Below, piece by piece: positions 34,199 to 43,352 of a DNA stretch of 64,000 nucleotides. The stretch spans positions 682,001-746,000 of the forward strand of contig JADGEX010000002.1 of NCBI GenBank assembly GCA_016744135.1, written 5' to 3'. The translations under genes and the position numbers were made by a program. The notes under the pieces are model-generated. The model was not told the DNA's origin and did not search any database. It worked only from the letters and a program-made list of their open reading frames with translations. This DNA comes from Pseudodesulfovibrio sp. GTDB lineage: Bacteria > Desulfobacterota > Desulfovibrionia > Desulfovibrionales > Desulfovibrionaceae. Each line of letters begins with the position of its first letter. The stretch's first letter is position 1.

Positions 34199-34805
34199 CT
34201 TTTCCAAAGGCCGGGATAAAATCCTGCCCCTCTGACACCTTGTGCTTTTTGGCATTTTTGTGTCGTGCTTTTTTTTGTCATATTTTTCAGCATGTTGATG
34301 CTGTTCAAAAATGACAGCCCTGTGTCAGCCCTTGGGGGACGGGGCTTTTTGACTCCTTGTGCAACATGTGTTTGACAGGCTGCGGGGAGTAAGAATTGTT
34401 GCTGTTAAGTTTAGTGTAAATAATTTAGATAGTTATCACTAATTTTTAGTTTTTTTACTTGATTTACCATTGGTTAACCTGTCATAAAAAATAATCAATG
34501 GAAAAGGAATTTAATGTAAAAATGATGAATTTGATGAAATCTAAGTTTTAAACTGTTTAAAACATTTTCAACAGTTGTTAAGAACTGTACTTTCTAGATA
34601 TATTTGAGAGTCCGAAAACCCTTGTAGCTCAGTTGTTTCATGGGGTGGGCGGTGAAAAGAAGGGCTGAGTGCGGGTTTCCTGATTTTGTCTTGTTTTATA
34701 ACAGGATACGCGTCGGTAGCCTTGTCGATAACCTGAGCCGATCTTCGGCCTCACATAGAATTACGAGAATTGTCTCTCGGACGGTGATAAACTATTTCCA
34801 TCTGC
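34199..34805. other. 607-base AT-rich gap before dnaA
   Basis: No convincing gene is seen here. From the left: a hairpin CAGCAT/ATGCTG near 34290; a short hairpin AGCCC/GGGCT (34327-34346) with TTTTT that may end thyX; and a strongly AT-rich stretch about 34390-34610. The AT-rich stretch holds TTTTCAACA at about 34565 (one base off the DnaA box form TTTTCCACA) and other loose matches. A nested inverted repeat lies at 34616-34678. Such a region before dnaA could hold dnaA control sites or an origin, but clear DnaA-box clusters were not found by eye. Confidence 0.5.
34616..34678 (+). other. Nested inverted repeat in the dnaA upstream region
   Basis: AAACCC (34616-34621) pairs with GGGTTT (34673-34678). 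Inside it GCTCAG (34627-34632) pairs with CTGAGT (34665-34670, one G-T pair), with a purine-rich loop. As RNA this would be a two-stem leader about 130 bases before dnaA. No function is known. Confidence 0.35.
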
Positions 34806-36167
34806 ATGCTCAATACTGCCTGGAAGCAAATTCTGCTCTCTCTTGAAAAGAGCCTTACCTCGAGTCTCTACTCTGTATGGATTAAACCATTACAGGGGAG
34901 TGTCGACGGGAGCAGGCTTACCCTGACAGCACCCAACGAATTCGTTGCCAACTGGGTGCGTGACCGCTTGCTTCGGGTCATTAGGGAATCTGCGGCTGAG
35001 GTGATGGGCGGAGACCCCCGCATTACCATCAAGGTTGGCGCGAAGAAACCTGTTACCCGAAAACCCCGTTCCGCTGCTCGGAAACCGGGGAAACGAGCCG
35101 AGGGTGCTCAGCATCTCGGTTTGCCATTGGATCAGTCGCCGCGTCCTTTGACTGTACCTAGTTGGCGTTTTAATTTTGATGATTTTATTGTCGGTCCTTC
35201 CAACGAACTTGCCTGCGCAGCGAGCAAATCCATTGGGCAGACCGCGTTTAATTCCGATCATCTTTTTCTGAGTTCCGGTCCGGGACTCGGAAAGACTCAT
35301 TTGCTTCAGTCCGTGGGCCAGCATTTGTGTAAGTCGGCTCATCGCAAAAATCTTCGGGTTGCTTGTCTGTCCTCTGAAGAATTTGCCACACGGATGGTTC
35401 TGGCTTTCAAGTCTCGCCAGATCGATCAGTTCAAGACGCAATTCCGTGAAGGTCTTGATGTACTCCTGCTTGAGGACGTTCATTTCTTTCAGGGAAAGGA
35501 AAAGATGCAGGATGAATTGTTGTGTACCATGACCGCTTTGCGTGAACGTGGTTGCAAGGTTGTCCTGACAAGTTCTTTTATGCCGAAAGAGTTCAAGGGT
35601 GTTGATGACCGCTTGGTCTCTCGTTTTTGCTCTGGCTTTTTGGCGCACATCAATCGTCCTGATATGGAAACCCGATTGCGTATTGTGCAGGAAAAGGCGC
35701 GTAAGCTTCAGGTGGATGTGCCAGTGGCTGTCACTGAATTATTGGCAGAAAGGATCACCACGGATATTCGCCAGTTGGAAAGTTGCTTGAATAACCTTGT
35801 TCTCAAGGCTCGACTGCTCAATCGTGCTGTGACCATGAACTTGGCTTGGGAAGTGCTTGAAAATTACGCTATTCATAATTCTACTCCCGACTTTGCGCAT
35901 ATTATTGAGTTTGTATGCAAGAGTTACAGCTTGTCCGAGGACGAGTTGAAATCCAAAAGTCGTAAACGGCAGGTAGTTTTGGCTCGTAACACAGCCTTTT
36001 TTCTGGCCCGCAAACATACGGAGTTGTCGTTGAAAGCTATTGGCGAACGCCTTGGCCGGAGACATTCCACTGTACTCAAGGGAATTACCAAATTGGAGAG
36101 AGAAATCTCCATGCAGACACCGCTGGGTCGGCAGATAGAAAATACTGCCCAGAGGCTTACGCCTTAA
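34806..36167 (+). CDS. dnaA: DnaA-family replication initiator, divergent (not beside dnaN)
   Basis: A 453-residue DnaA protein. Domain I (about 1-75) has WKQILLSLEKSLTSSLYSVWIKPL. A basic linker (80-115) follows. The AAA+ domain (about 120-335) has Walker A GPGLGKTHLLQ, Walker B LLLEDVHFF, the arginine-finger segment DDRLVSRF and sensor-2 DIRQLESCL. Domain IV (about 360-453) has KSKSRKRQVVLARNTAFFLARK and the signature LGRRHSTVLKG. In ordinary DnaA the signature reads GGRDHTTV; here the base-contacting Asp is Arg419 and a Thr is Ser421. Walker B has Glu in place of its first Asp. dnaN does not follow, so this may be a second DnaA paralogue. The ATG lacks a Shine-Dalgarno sequence. Confidence 0.87.
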   Translation: MLNTAWKQILLSLEKSLTSSLYSVWIKPLQGSVDGSRLTLTAPNEFVANWVRDRLLRVIRESAAEVMGGDPRITIKVGAKKPVTRKPRSAARKPGKRAEGAQHLGLPLDQSPRPLTVPSWRFNFDDFIVGPSNELACAASKSIGQTAFNSDHLFLSSGPGLGKTHLLQSVGQHLCKSAHRKNLRVACLSSEEFATRMVLAFKSRQIDQFKTQFREGLDVLLLEDVHFFQGKEKMQDELLCTMTALRERGCKVVLTSSFMPKEFKGVDDRLVSRFCSGFLAHINRPDMETRLRIVQEKARKLQVDVPVAVTELLAERITTDIRQLESCLNNLVLKARLLNRAVTMNLAWEVLENYAIHNSTPDFAHIIEFVCKSYSLSEDELKSKSRKRQVVLARNTAFFLARKHTELSLKAIGERLGRRHSTVLKGITKLEREISMQTPLGRQIENTAQRLTP

Positions 36168-36183
36168 CAACGCCCCCCAATGT

Positions 36184-36267
36184 TCTCCCGGAATCGTTCA
36201 GGCATCAGTCACGTGACGTCCCTCGATTCCGGGAGAAATTTTATGCCGACCTTGTGTCGGTTTTTTT
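36184..36267 (+). terminator. Double hairpin and terminator after dnaA
   Basis: First stem TCTCCCGGAATCG (36184-36196) with CGATTCCGGGAGA (36224-36236), whose loop contains the perfect 10-base palindrome GTCACGTGAC (36208-36217). Next is a classic terminator CCGAC-CTTGT-GTCGG followed by seven T (36246-36267). Confidence 0.85.
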
Positions 36268-36342
36268 GTGACTGATGAAAGAGTGAGGCAATGCAGACAG
36301 CGAGATGTTTCTTGCTGCCGTGGTGGTTTCAGAGCGAATCGA

Positions 36343-37131
36343 CTACTGCTTGCGCAGTTCTTCTAATCTTTTTTTCGCTTCTATCGGGTCCAAGCCGCGT
36401 TTTGCCGCTATGGTACCTAAGTTGTCTTCGGCATCCGTAGGACGTACATAAACAGGTTCAATGGACTCCTGCGTGAAGTCTGCCGCGTATGCAGCAGCAA
36501 GAAGAACTTCTGGTGACGGAGTATCCCATTCTTTGGCAAGCAGGGTGTAGCCCTGATTGGCAGCGGCGAGGGCTGTGAAAAAATCGGGATTCTTGCGCAG
36601 TCCACTCCCCATGAGGTGTGCTGTATCGCCGAACTCAGCCATGCGCGTAGCTGCCTCATCCAGAGAAAGCGATTCAAGCGGAGCATGTTCTTTCAGGCTG
36701 GGGGCGTCAAAGGATTGCAGGTACACCAAGCCACGTCGTGCGTAAGTCAACACGTGTAGAGGACCTGAAATGAGTGCACCAGGACCTGAGGCGAGGAGGG
36801 GCAGGTAGTCCAGACCGGCCAGAGGAAGTCCTTGCCCGGCTGCCAGACCTTCGGCAGCGGCCAGAATGAGTCTCAGTCCGGTAAAGCTACCAGGACCGCG
36901 TACGCAAGCGATTCTGGCGATAATATCGATCCCCAGCCCAAAGCTATCCAACGCTTGTTTGAGGCCGGGAATGAGAAATCGGATGGATTGTCCTGGAACA
37001 GTCCATTGGCGGGAGGTCAGCAGGGTGCAACCCTCTAGGCCGGGTTGTCCCAGCACTAGTTGCAAACGTTCTTCCGTCCCGCCTATGGCGAGAAGGAGAT
37101 CATGCGGTACAATTCTTTTGGGGGCAGCCAT
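36343..37131 (-). CDS. tsaB: tRNA t6A synthesis protein TsaB
   Basis: A 262-residue ASKHA-fold protein that partners TsaD and TsaE in making N6-threonylcarbamoyladenosine at position 37 of ANN-reading tRNAs. The hallmark segment RIACVRGPGSFTGLRLILAAAEGLA lies near residues 72-96, followed by the expected GLDYLPLLA. The C-terminus has PVYVRPTDAEDN. It starts 14 bases after the rseP stop with GGAG 7 bases before the ATG. It is the last gene of the long leftward run from rpsB, and a gap of 175 bases with terminators separates it from convergent dnaA. Confidence 0.92.
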   Translation of the reverse strand: MAAPKRIVPHDLLLAIGGTEERLQLVLGQPGLEGCTLLTSRQWTVPGQSIRFLIPGLKQALDSFGLGIDIIARIACVRGPGSFTGLRLILAAAEGLAAGQGLPLAGLDYLPLLASGPGALISGPLHVLTYARRGLVYLQSFDAPSLKEHAPLESLSLDEAATRMAEFGDTAHLMGSGLRKNPDFFTALAAANQGYTLLAKEWDTPSPEVLLAAAYAADFTQESIEPVYVRPTDAEDNLGTIAAKRGLDPIEAKKRLEELRKQ

Positions 37132-37145
37132 ACGTCGTCTCCGCT

Positions 37146-38204
37146 CTATGAAAGCAATCTGCGAACGTCATTGAAGATAGCCAGCCCCATGAGCAACAGC
37201 AGAACGAGCAGGCCCATGCGCATGGACATGGCCTTCCACTTTTCGTTAAGCGGGCGGCGGAAGACGATTTCCAGAGTGAAAAACAGAATGTGACCGCCGT
37301 CCAATACCGGGATCGGCAGCAGGTTTATGATGGCGAGGTTGATGGAAATAACCGCCATCATGCCGAGCAGATCATATACGCCACTCTGGGCGCTTTTACT
37401 GACCATCTGGGCGAGCATGATCGGTCCCCCCACCATTTCCACCGGAATAAGGCGTTCGATGATGGAGACAAAACCTTTGATCACCACTTGAGACATGTTC
37501 CAAGTGTGTACGAGAGCTGTTTGGAGACCTATACCTTCCACCGGTTCAAAGCGAACTTGTCCGCTTTGGTTGATTCCAACCATGGGGACGGTCACGGATT
37601 CACCAAAAATATTCTTGTGTGTCTGTACTTCGGGGGTGACATGCAGGGTTAGCTGTTCACCACTGCGATCCACACCAATCGTCAGGCTTTTGCCTTCAGC
37701 GGCTCGGATGGCATCCACCATCTGGGACCAGGATTTGATGGATTCGGTTTCGATGCTGGTGATCATGTCGTTTTTTTGGAATCCGGCCATAGCAGCAGGG
37801 CTGTCAGGCATCACGCCGCCGACTAGAGGCAGAATTATAGCCTGTCCTTGAGCCATTGCCAGGAACCAGTAAATGATAAAAGCGAGCAGAAAGTTGAAGA
37901 AAGGACCTGCTGCCACGACGCAAAGACGCTGCCATGCCGGTCTATTGGAAAAGAGTTCTTCGTCAGCGAAGTCAGTCTCTTCCTCTCCTTGTTCTCCAGC
38001 AAGCGCGACATATCCACCCAAGGGGATAGCCGCGAGTTTGTAATCGGTTTTCCCTGAAGTGAATCCGGCAAGTTTCGGCCCGAAGCCAAGGGAAAAGGCT
38101 TTTACCCCCATGCCGAACATTCGGGCAACAGTGAAGTGACCCAGTTCGTGAAAGAATATTAGTCCGCCGAGAACCAGTACGATGGCGATGACGCTTGTAA
38201 TCAT
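37146..38204 (-). CDS. rseP: Site-2 intramembrane zinc protease RseP
   Basis: A 352-residue membrane protease. The zinc motif HELGH is at residues 19-23 inside the first membrane helix. A PDZ domain follows at about 115-190 (VMPDSPAAMAGFQKNDMITSIETESIKSW). The second active-site motif LPIPVLDGGHILFF lies near 300. Length is near the single-PDZ forms of Gram-positives and many Proteobacteria, shorter than the 450-residue E. coli RseP with two PDZ domains. It cleaves anti-sigma factors and signal-peptide remnants. It lies between dxr and tsaB on one strand. Confidence 0.94.
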   Translation of the reverse strand: MITSVIAIVLVLGGLIFFHELGHFTVARMFGMGVKAFSLGFGPKLAGFTSGKTDYKLAAIPLGGYVALAGEQGEEETDFADEELFSNRPAWQRLCVVAAGPFFNFLLAFIIYWFLAMAQGQAIILPLVGGVMPDSPAAMAGFQKNDMITSIETESIKSWSQMVDAIRAAEGKSLTIGVDRSGEQLTLHVTPEVQTHKNIFGESVTVPMVGINQSGQVRFEPVEGIGLQTALVHTWNMSQVVIKGFVSIIERLIPVEMVGGPIMLAQMVSKSAQSGVYDLLGMMAVISINLAIINLLPIPVLDGGHILFFTLEIVFRRPLNEKWKAMSMRMGLLVLLLLMGLAIFNDVRRLLS

Positions 38205-38270
38205 AGTTTCCTCATAGGCCGTATGTTTTGATTACGGCTCGAATCAGTATAAGCATTCTTGGAAATTTGG

Positions 38271-39479
38271 CTAGAGGCTGGCGTGCGCTTCTTCTCGAAT
38301 GACGTGGTCCAGAGCAAGGACGGCGTCAGGCGTGGAAACGTCTACCGGTTTGTGTCGGCCCAGAGCTGATTCGATCATGGCTGGGATGTCAAGGAATCGA
38401 ATCTTTTCGTCGAGGAAAGCAGCCACGGCAACTTCGTTGACCGCATTGAGCACGATGGGATGGCTGGGGCTGGCATCAAATGCCTCGCGAGCGAGTCGTA
38501 GGCAAGGGAAAGCTTTAAGATCAGGTTCGTTGAATGTCAGGCTTCCGACCTGTGCGAGGTTGAGTTGCGGTACATCTACGGTTACGCGGTGCGGAAAACA
38601 GAGGCAGTGAGCGATAGGTATTTGCATGTCCGGTGTGCCAAGGTGCGCCAATTGCGAACCGTCCACATATTCTACCAATGAGTGGATAATGGATTGGGGA
38701 TGGACCACTACGTCCACATTGGACGGCGGTACTCCATAGAGGTGGCAAGCCTCGATCAGTTCCAGCCCTTTGTTCATAAGTGTTGCGGAATCAATAGAAA
38801 TTTTTGCGCCCATGTCCCAATTGGGGTGATTTAAAGCCTGTTCGCGGGTGACGGTTTCGAGAAACGTGCTGTCCTTGCCGCAAAAAGGACCGCCAGAGGC
38901 TGTCAGAATGAGGCGTTTGAGTTCCTGTTCGCAGTTTTTACTATGGCCCATCAATCCTTGGAATAAGGCGTTGTGTTCCGAATCCACCGGCAGAATGGTG
39001 GCCCCGGAGGCATGGCATGCGGCACGGATGATGTGGCCGCCGAGAACAAGTGATTCCTTGTTGGCCAAACCGATCATTTTGCCGGCTTTGGCAGCTGCCA
39101 GAGTCGGTTCGAAACCGGCGGCTCCGACGATACTGGACAGAACAAGATCGATTTCTTCAATACGGGCAAGTTCAACGTATGCCTTGGGGCCGACAAATAT
39201 TTCCGGGGTGTAGCCAGCGGGCAGATTGACGGTGAAGTCTTTGAGCGCTGTGTCGTTGAGTACTGCGGCGTATTTCGGTCGAAATTCAGCACAGAGTTGT
39301 GCCAGTTTGGCACCGTTGCGTCCACCGGCCAATGCCGTAACAGTGAACATCTCTGGGTGTTTTCGTATAACCTTGAGGGCAGAATCTCCAATTGAACCGG
39401 TAGCACCAAGGATGCTTATGGTTCGAGGGAAATCAGGTAAGGCAGCCGTCTCAGGCCAGGGAGAAATATAGGATTTCAC
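38271..39479 (-). CDS. dxr: 1-deoxy-D-xylulose 5-phosphate reductoisomerase
   Basis: A 402-residue enzyme that makes 2-C-methylerythritol 4-phosphate in the non-mevalonate isoprenoid pathway. The NADPH motif ISILGATGSIGDSALKVI is at about 22-39, with GLANKESLVLGG, LPVDSEHNALFQGL and LTASGGPFCGKD. The metal/substrate loop with MGAKISIDSATLMNKGLELIEA follows. Length is normal (about 400). The start is a GTG at 39479, supported by GAGG upstream. It supplies isopentenyl units that uppS, encoded two genes earlier, uses. Confidence 0.96.
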   Translation of the reverse strand: MKSYISPWPETAALPDFPRTISILGATGSIGDSALKVIRKHPEMFTVTALAGGRNGAKLAQLCAEFRPKYAAVLNDTALKDFTVNLPAGYTPEIFVGPKAYVELARIEEIDLVLSSIVGAAGFEPTLAAAKAGKMIGLANKESLVLGGHIIRAACHASGATILPVDSEHNALFQGLMGHSKNCEQELKRLILTASGGPFCGKDSTFLETVTREQALNHPNWDMGAKISIDSATLMNKGLELIEACHLYGVPPSNVDVVVHPQSIIHSLVEYVDGSQLAHLGTPDMQIPIAHCLCFPHRVTVDVPQLNLAQVGSLTFNEPDLKAFPCLRLAREAFDASPSHPIVLNAVNEVAVAAFLDEKIRFLDIPAMIESALGRHKPVDVSTPDAVLALDHVIREEAHASL

Positions 39480-39498
39480 GAGAGTCCTCGTTCGACCT

Positions 39499-40302
39499 TT
39501 ATTTGAAGAAGGGGTGGAACATAGCGATTAAGCCGTAAGTGGGAATTGCCAACAAGAGGCTGTCCACACGGTCAAGCAGGCCGCCATGACCCGGCAGGAT
39601 GACACCGGAGTCTTTGATATCTAGGGTACGCTTTAGAGCAGACTCGAAGAAATCGCCGAATTGGGCCGCGATGTTCAAGGCTATACCGAGGAGTATCCAT
39701 TGCCACCAGTGGGCTGAACCCAAACTCATACCATACACTGTTATGGCGATGGTACAGGCTGTTAGACCGGCAAGTGATCCTACCCAGGACTTTTTGGGAC
39801 TGACGCGGGGCCATATCTTTTTCTTTCCCCACATGGTGCCGGCGTAGAAGGCGGTTGTATCCGATATGGTTGCTGCTCCGAGTACCAGAATGATTTCGAG
39901 CGGCTGCATGGTCAGAACAAAGTGAAAATTTAAGGGAATGTAGATCAATCCGGCCAGAAAAATTGCGGCATGGCGATATGAGGCCGTCACGTCTTTGTTG
40001 TACCGGAGGAGAAAAACAAATCCTGAAGCCCAGAAGGCAATAAGCAAGACTGCGGCCGGATAGTTCGTGTTCCCTGTGGTGAATGCGCCCAGCAACAAAA
40101 AGGTGAAAGCAGCACCAAGGGATTTGAAGGCAGTCATGGACTGCACTGGGCGAAACATGGAGTAGAACTCCCACAGCGTCAGGACGCAGAAAAGGGCGAG
40201 AACTGTGAACAGAACCCAACCCTGAAAGATGAGGGCCATGGCTGGAAGGATGGCCAGCCCTATGCTTGTGGCAATTCGTTGTTTGTGTGGGGAGATATCC
40301 AT
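39499..40302 (-). CDS. cdsA: Phosphatidate cytidylyltransferase CdsA
   Basis: A 267-residue integral membrane enzyme that makes CDP-diacylglycerol from phosphatidate and CTP for phospholipid synthesis. It has about seven to eight helices, and the C-terminal signature is spread over SPKKSWVGSLAGL and LKRTLDIKDSGVILPGHGGLLDRVDSLLLA. It sits between uppS and dxr. An in-frame TTG four codons upstream (40314) is a possible start; the ATG at 40302 is used here. Neither has a strong Shine-Dalgarno. Confidence 0.94.
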   Translation of the reverse strand: MDISPHKQRIATSIGLAILPAMALIFQGWVLFTVLALFCVLTLWEFYSMFRPVQSMTAFKSLGAAFTFLLLGAFTTGNTNYPAAVLLIAFWASGFVFLLRYNKDVTASYRHAAIFLAGLIYIPLNFHFVLTMQPLEIILVLGAATISDTTAFYAGTMWGKKKIWPRVSPKKSWVGSLAGLTACTIAITVYGMSLGSAHWWQWILLGIALNIAAQFGDFFESALKRTLDIKDSGVILPGHGGLLDRVDSLLLAIPTYGLIAMFHPFFK

Positions 40303-40419
40303 AGATGATTTCAATGGTTACATGTGTTGCCGCGTTGAATGCGAGTCCTGCTTATCTACGCTATTTGAAAGACGGGGGCAATAAGTCAAGTAAAACAATC
40401 ATTGGGATGATCAAATGCT

Positions 40420-41136
40420 TTATTGGTCAGCGAGTTGATCAGATGTTTTGCCGAAGCGGCGTTGCCGGTGATTTAGTTCTTTAATGGCCTTGTCCAGTTC
40501 ATCCGGGGTGAAATCCGGCCAGTAAATGTCCGTAAAGTAGAGTTCTGAATAGGCACATTGGAACAGAAGGTAATTGGACAGCCGAAGTTCGCCGCTGGTG
40601 CGGATGATTAAATCAGGGTCTGGTTGGCCCGCAGTCCACAACTCATTGGCAAAAGTTTCTTCGTTGATTGCGTCGGGAGCAATCCCTTTGGAAACCATTG
40701 CTCGTGTTGCCCGGAGAATGTCTTCTCTTCCCGAATAGTTCAGGGCGAGGTTCAGGGTTATGTTTGTGCAGTTTTTTGTTTGGCGCATGACGTGTTTAAG
40801 CAGTTGACGAACTGCCAATGGGATATCGTCAAGTTCACCCAGTACCTTGAGTCGAATCCCCTGTTCCTTGAGACTCTTTTCTTCTTTGGTCAGGAAAGAA
40901 GTAAGCAGTTCAAACAGGGTTTTGATCTCGGCTTTTGGGCGCGACCAGTTTTCCTTGGAAAAGGTGTAGAGCGTGAGGTGCTTCACACCCAATTTTCGGC
41001 AGCGAGTGACCACGGCGCGAACTGCCTCGGTTCCGGCCTTATGTCCGTTGGTCCGATTCAGTCCGCGCTGTTTGGCCCACCTGCCGTTGCCATCCATTAT
41101 GATGGCTATATGGGCGGGAATATGTACGTTCTTCAA
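40420..41136 (-). CDS. uppS: Isoprenyl transferase (undecaprenyl diphosphate synthase)
   Basis: A 238-residue cis-prenyltransferase making the lipid carrier undecaprenyl diphosphate for peptidoglycan and surface glycans. Family motifs are IAIIMDGNGRWAKQRGL (with the catalytic Asp), LTLYTFSKENWSRP, and GQPDPDLIIRTSGELRLSNYLLFQCAYSELYFTDIYWPDF. The start is likely a TTG at 41136 with AGGG upstream; the next in-frame Met would remove the conserved N-terminus. It follows frr by 12 bases. Confidence 0.96.
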   Translation of the reverse strand: MKNVHIPAHIAIIMDGNGRWAKQRGLNRTNGHKAGTEAVRAVVTRCRKLGVKHLTLYTFSKENWSRPKAEIKTLFELLTSFLTKEEKSLKEQGIRLKVLGELDDIPLAVRQLLKHVMRQTKNCTNITLNLALNYSGREDILRATRAMVSKGIAPDAINEETFANELWTAGQPDPDLIIRTSGELRLSNYLLFQCAYSELYFTDIYWPDFTPDELDKAIKELNHRQRRFGKTSDQLADQ

Positions 41137-41148
41137 GTGGATGCCCTA

Positions 41149-41703
41149 CTAAATCTCGAGAATTTCCTTTTCTTTTCCGGCAAGGACTTCCTCAGTCTGC
41201 TTGACGAAATCGTCAGTCATTTTCTGGACATTAGTTTCGCCGTGCTTTTTGTCATCTTCGCTGATGTCTTTATCTTTTTCCATTTTCTTAAGTATGTCGT
41301 TCATGTCACGACGTACGTTACGGATGGCGATCTTGGCATCTTCGGAATATTTTTTGGCGATTTTGACCAGATCCTTGCGGCGTTCCTCAGTCAAAGGCGG
41401 AATGCTGATACGGATGATTTTTCCGTCATTGACCGGGTTGAGGCCGAGGTCGGAGTTTTGGATGGCTTTTTCCACCGCACCGAAAGCTCCTTTGTCCCAA
41501 GGCTGAATGGTGAGGGTCTTGGAGTCGGGTACGGACACCGAGGAAAGTTGGTTGATGAGCGTGGGGGTGCCGTAGTAATCCACGATAATTCCGTCCACCA
41601 GAGCTGTGGTCGCACGGCCTGTGCGCAGCTTACTGAATTCCTTATCAAGGGCAGCTATGGCCCCGGCCATTCTTTTTTTCCCATCATCAAGTACGGATTG
41701 CAT
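41149..41703 (-). CDS. frr: Ribosome recycling factor
   Basis: A 184-residue protein of standard length (185) that splits post-termination ribosomes with EF-G. The motifs [62 protein letters not shown] and [14 protein letters not shown] match the family. It begins one base after the pyrH stop, so it is translationally coupled to pyrH, and is followed by uppS. Confidence 0.97.
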   Translation of the reverse strand: MQSVLDDGKKRMAGAIAALDKEFSKLRTGRATTALVDGIIVDYYGTPTLINQLSSVSVPDSKTLTIQPWDKGAFGAVEKAIQNSDLGLNPVNDGKIIRISIPPLTEERRKDLVKIAKKYSEDAKIAIRNVRRDMNDILKKMEKDKDISEDDKKHGETNVQKMTDDFVKQTEEVLAGKEKEILEI

Positions 41704-41704
41704 C

Positions 41705-42424
41705 TTAGTCTCCTTGGACAGTCGTTCCTATGTTTTCGCCGTTGGCGGCCCTGCGAATGTTGCCTTCGGTATGCAGATTGAAGACGATGATCGGCAGATC
41801 ATTGTCGCGTGCCATGGAAATGGCGGTGGAGTCCATGACGCCGAGCCGTTTTTCCAGGGTTTCCATGTACGAGACCGTTTCGTATTTGACCGCGTCATCG
41901 AATTTGGCTGGGTCTTTGTCATACACGCCGTCCACCTTGGTGGCCTTGAAAATTGCGTCACACTTGAGTTCAAGTGCACGCAAAGCTGCGGCTGAATCGG
42001 TGGTGAAGTAGGGGTTACCGGTTCCGGCTGCACAGATGACCACGCGGCCTTTATCCATGTGCCGGAGTGCGCGTCTGCGAATGTACGGCTCGGCCACATC
42101 TGCCATGGAGAGGGCGGTCATGACACGGGTGTCGCAACCATTCTTTTCCAGAGCGTCCTGTACGGCCAGGGCGTTCATGATCGTGGCAAGCATTCCCATG
42201 TAATCACCCTGAGCGCGGTCCATGCCCTTGGCACTAGCTGCCATACCGCGGAAGATATTTCCGCCGCCGATGACGAGTGCGATCTGGAGCCCCGTGGATG
42301 CCACTTCGGCAATTTCTTTGGCAAACTGACCGATGGCCTCCGGCTGAATACCGAATTGTTGATCCCCGGCCAGAGCTTCGCCACTGAGTTTCAGAAGAAT
42401 TCGCGAGTACCGCGCTTTTTCCAT
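41705..42424 (-). CDS. pyrH: UMP kinase
   Basis: A 239-residue amino-acid-kinase-fold enzyme phosphorylating UMP to UDP. Family marks are [19 protein letters not shown] at the start, [57 protein letters not shown] and [13 protein letters not shown]. The start ATG has GAGG 7 bases upstream. A terminator lies between it and tsf (42494-42527), so it is read either by readthrough or from its own promoter. Confidence 0.97.
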   Translation of the reverse strand: MEKARYSRILLKLSGEALAGDQQFGIQPEAIGQFAKEIAEVASTGLQIALVIGGGNIFRGMAASAKGMDRAQGDYMGMLATIMNALAVQDALEKNGCDTRVMTALSMADVAEPYIRRRALRHMDKGRVVICAAGTGNPYFTTDSAAALRALELKCDAIFKATKVDGVYDKDPAKFDDAVKYETVSYMETLEKRLGVMDSTAISMARDNDLPIIVFNLHTEGNIRRAANGENIGTTVQGD

Positions 42425-42493
42425 TGTTACCTCTTCATGTATGGAAAGTTCATAAAATAGTCTCGCCCAAAGGCGATAGCATGTTTTTCAGAC

Positions 42494-42527
42494 AAAAAAA
42501 ACGGGCCGTGCGGCCCGTTTTCATTTT
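42494..42527. terminator. Terminator between tsf and pyrH
   Basis: A ten-base stem AAACGGGCCG/CGGCCCGTTT (42499-42520) with T-runs on both sides (TTTTTTTG on the minus strand). It probably reduces readthrough from rpsB-tsf into pyrH. Confidence 0.8.
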
Positions 42528-42540
42528 TTTAGAGCATCAA

Positions 42541-43350
42541 CTACTCGGCCTTTTCTCCAAGGGCGAGTCGCTGGAAGCTGGCGACGGTGGCGTCACCAAG
42601 GATCTGTTTGATGGTCTGCTTGTCGTCCTTAATGAAGGCCTGCTCAACGAGACAGACTTCTTTGTAGAACTTATTCAGACGACCTGTAACGATCTTTTCG
42701 GCGATGTTTTCGGGCTTGCCTTCGTCCATGGCCTGCTTCAAATAGAGAGCTTTTTCCTTTTCCAGGACGTCCTGAGACAGCTCGTCAGAAGTTTTGCAGG
42801 AGGGGTTCATGGCGGCCACGTGCATGGCAATATCTTTGGCCATGTTGACGTCGTCGGTACCGGTCAGCTCGACAATGGAGGCGAGCTTGTTGTTGGAGTG
42901 CAGGTAGATGCCCAGCACGCCTTCGGTGGTGATTTTGGCAAAACGGCCAACACCCATGTTTTCGCCAAGCTTGGCGATGAGGTCGGTGACGTCAGCTACT
43001 TCGGCAGGCAGATCGTCTGCTGCGCCAGTGGTCACATCCAGGCCGGCGATTTTTTCGGACAGAGCAGATGCAAAGGAAGTGAAGTCATCGCCTTTGGCAA
43101 CAAAGTCAGTTTCGCAGAGCAGTTCGGCGATGACAGCGGTCTTGCCATCTTCAGAGATATAAGGAGTAACGAGACCTTCTGAAGTAGCGCGTCCAGCCTT
43201 TTTGGCGGCTTTGGACAGGCCCTTCTCACGAAGGTACATGACTGCTTTTTCTTCGTCGCCTTCGGATTCAACCAAGGCTTTTTTGCAATCCATCATGCCT
43301 GCGCCGGTCTTTTCGCGCAGCTCTTTAACTTGTGCAGCTGTGATAGCCAT
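42541..43350 (-). CDS. tsf: Translation elongation factor Ts
   Basis: A 269-residue nucleotide-exchange factor for EF-Tu. The N-terminal UBA-like domain and TDVGF-equivalent core are clear: AAQVKELREKTGAGMMDCKKALVESEGD, AVMYLREKGLSKAAKKAGR, IAELLCETDFVAKGDDF. Length is a little under the E. coli form (283). A GGAGAAAT site precedes the ATG, and the gene follows rpsB by two bases. The C-terminus ends in QRLALGEKAE. Confidence 0.97.
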   Translation of the reverse strand: MAITAAQVKELREKTGAGMMDCKKALVESEGDEEKAVMYLREKGLSKAAKKAGRATSEGLVTPYISEDGKTAVIAELLCETDFVAKGDDFTSFASALSEKIAGLDVTTGAADDLPAEVADVTDLIAKLGENMGVGRFAKITTEGVLGIYLHSNNKLASIVELTGTDDVNMAKDIAMHVAAMNPSCKTSDELSQDVLEKEKALYLKQAMDEGKPENIAEKIVTGRLNKFYKEVCLVEQAFIKDDKQTIKQILGDATVASFQRLALGEKAE

Positions 43351-43352
43351 TG

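Noticed and set aside
34621..34680. tRNA-like words GTAGCTCAGTTG before dnaA
   Set aside because: The D-arm-like words are present, but no anticodon arm, TPsiC motif or acceptor pairing follows; the local pairing is a simple nested hairpin.
34640..34846. 68-codon frame overlapping the dnaA start
   Set aside because: It has no ribosome-binding site, it overlaps dnaA in another frame, and its composition follows the AT-rich spacer.
40624..41781. Long plus-strand frame (385 codons) opposite uppS and frr
   Set aside because: It spans two well-supported genes and their junction on the other strand; a shadow frame.
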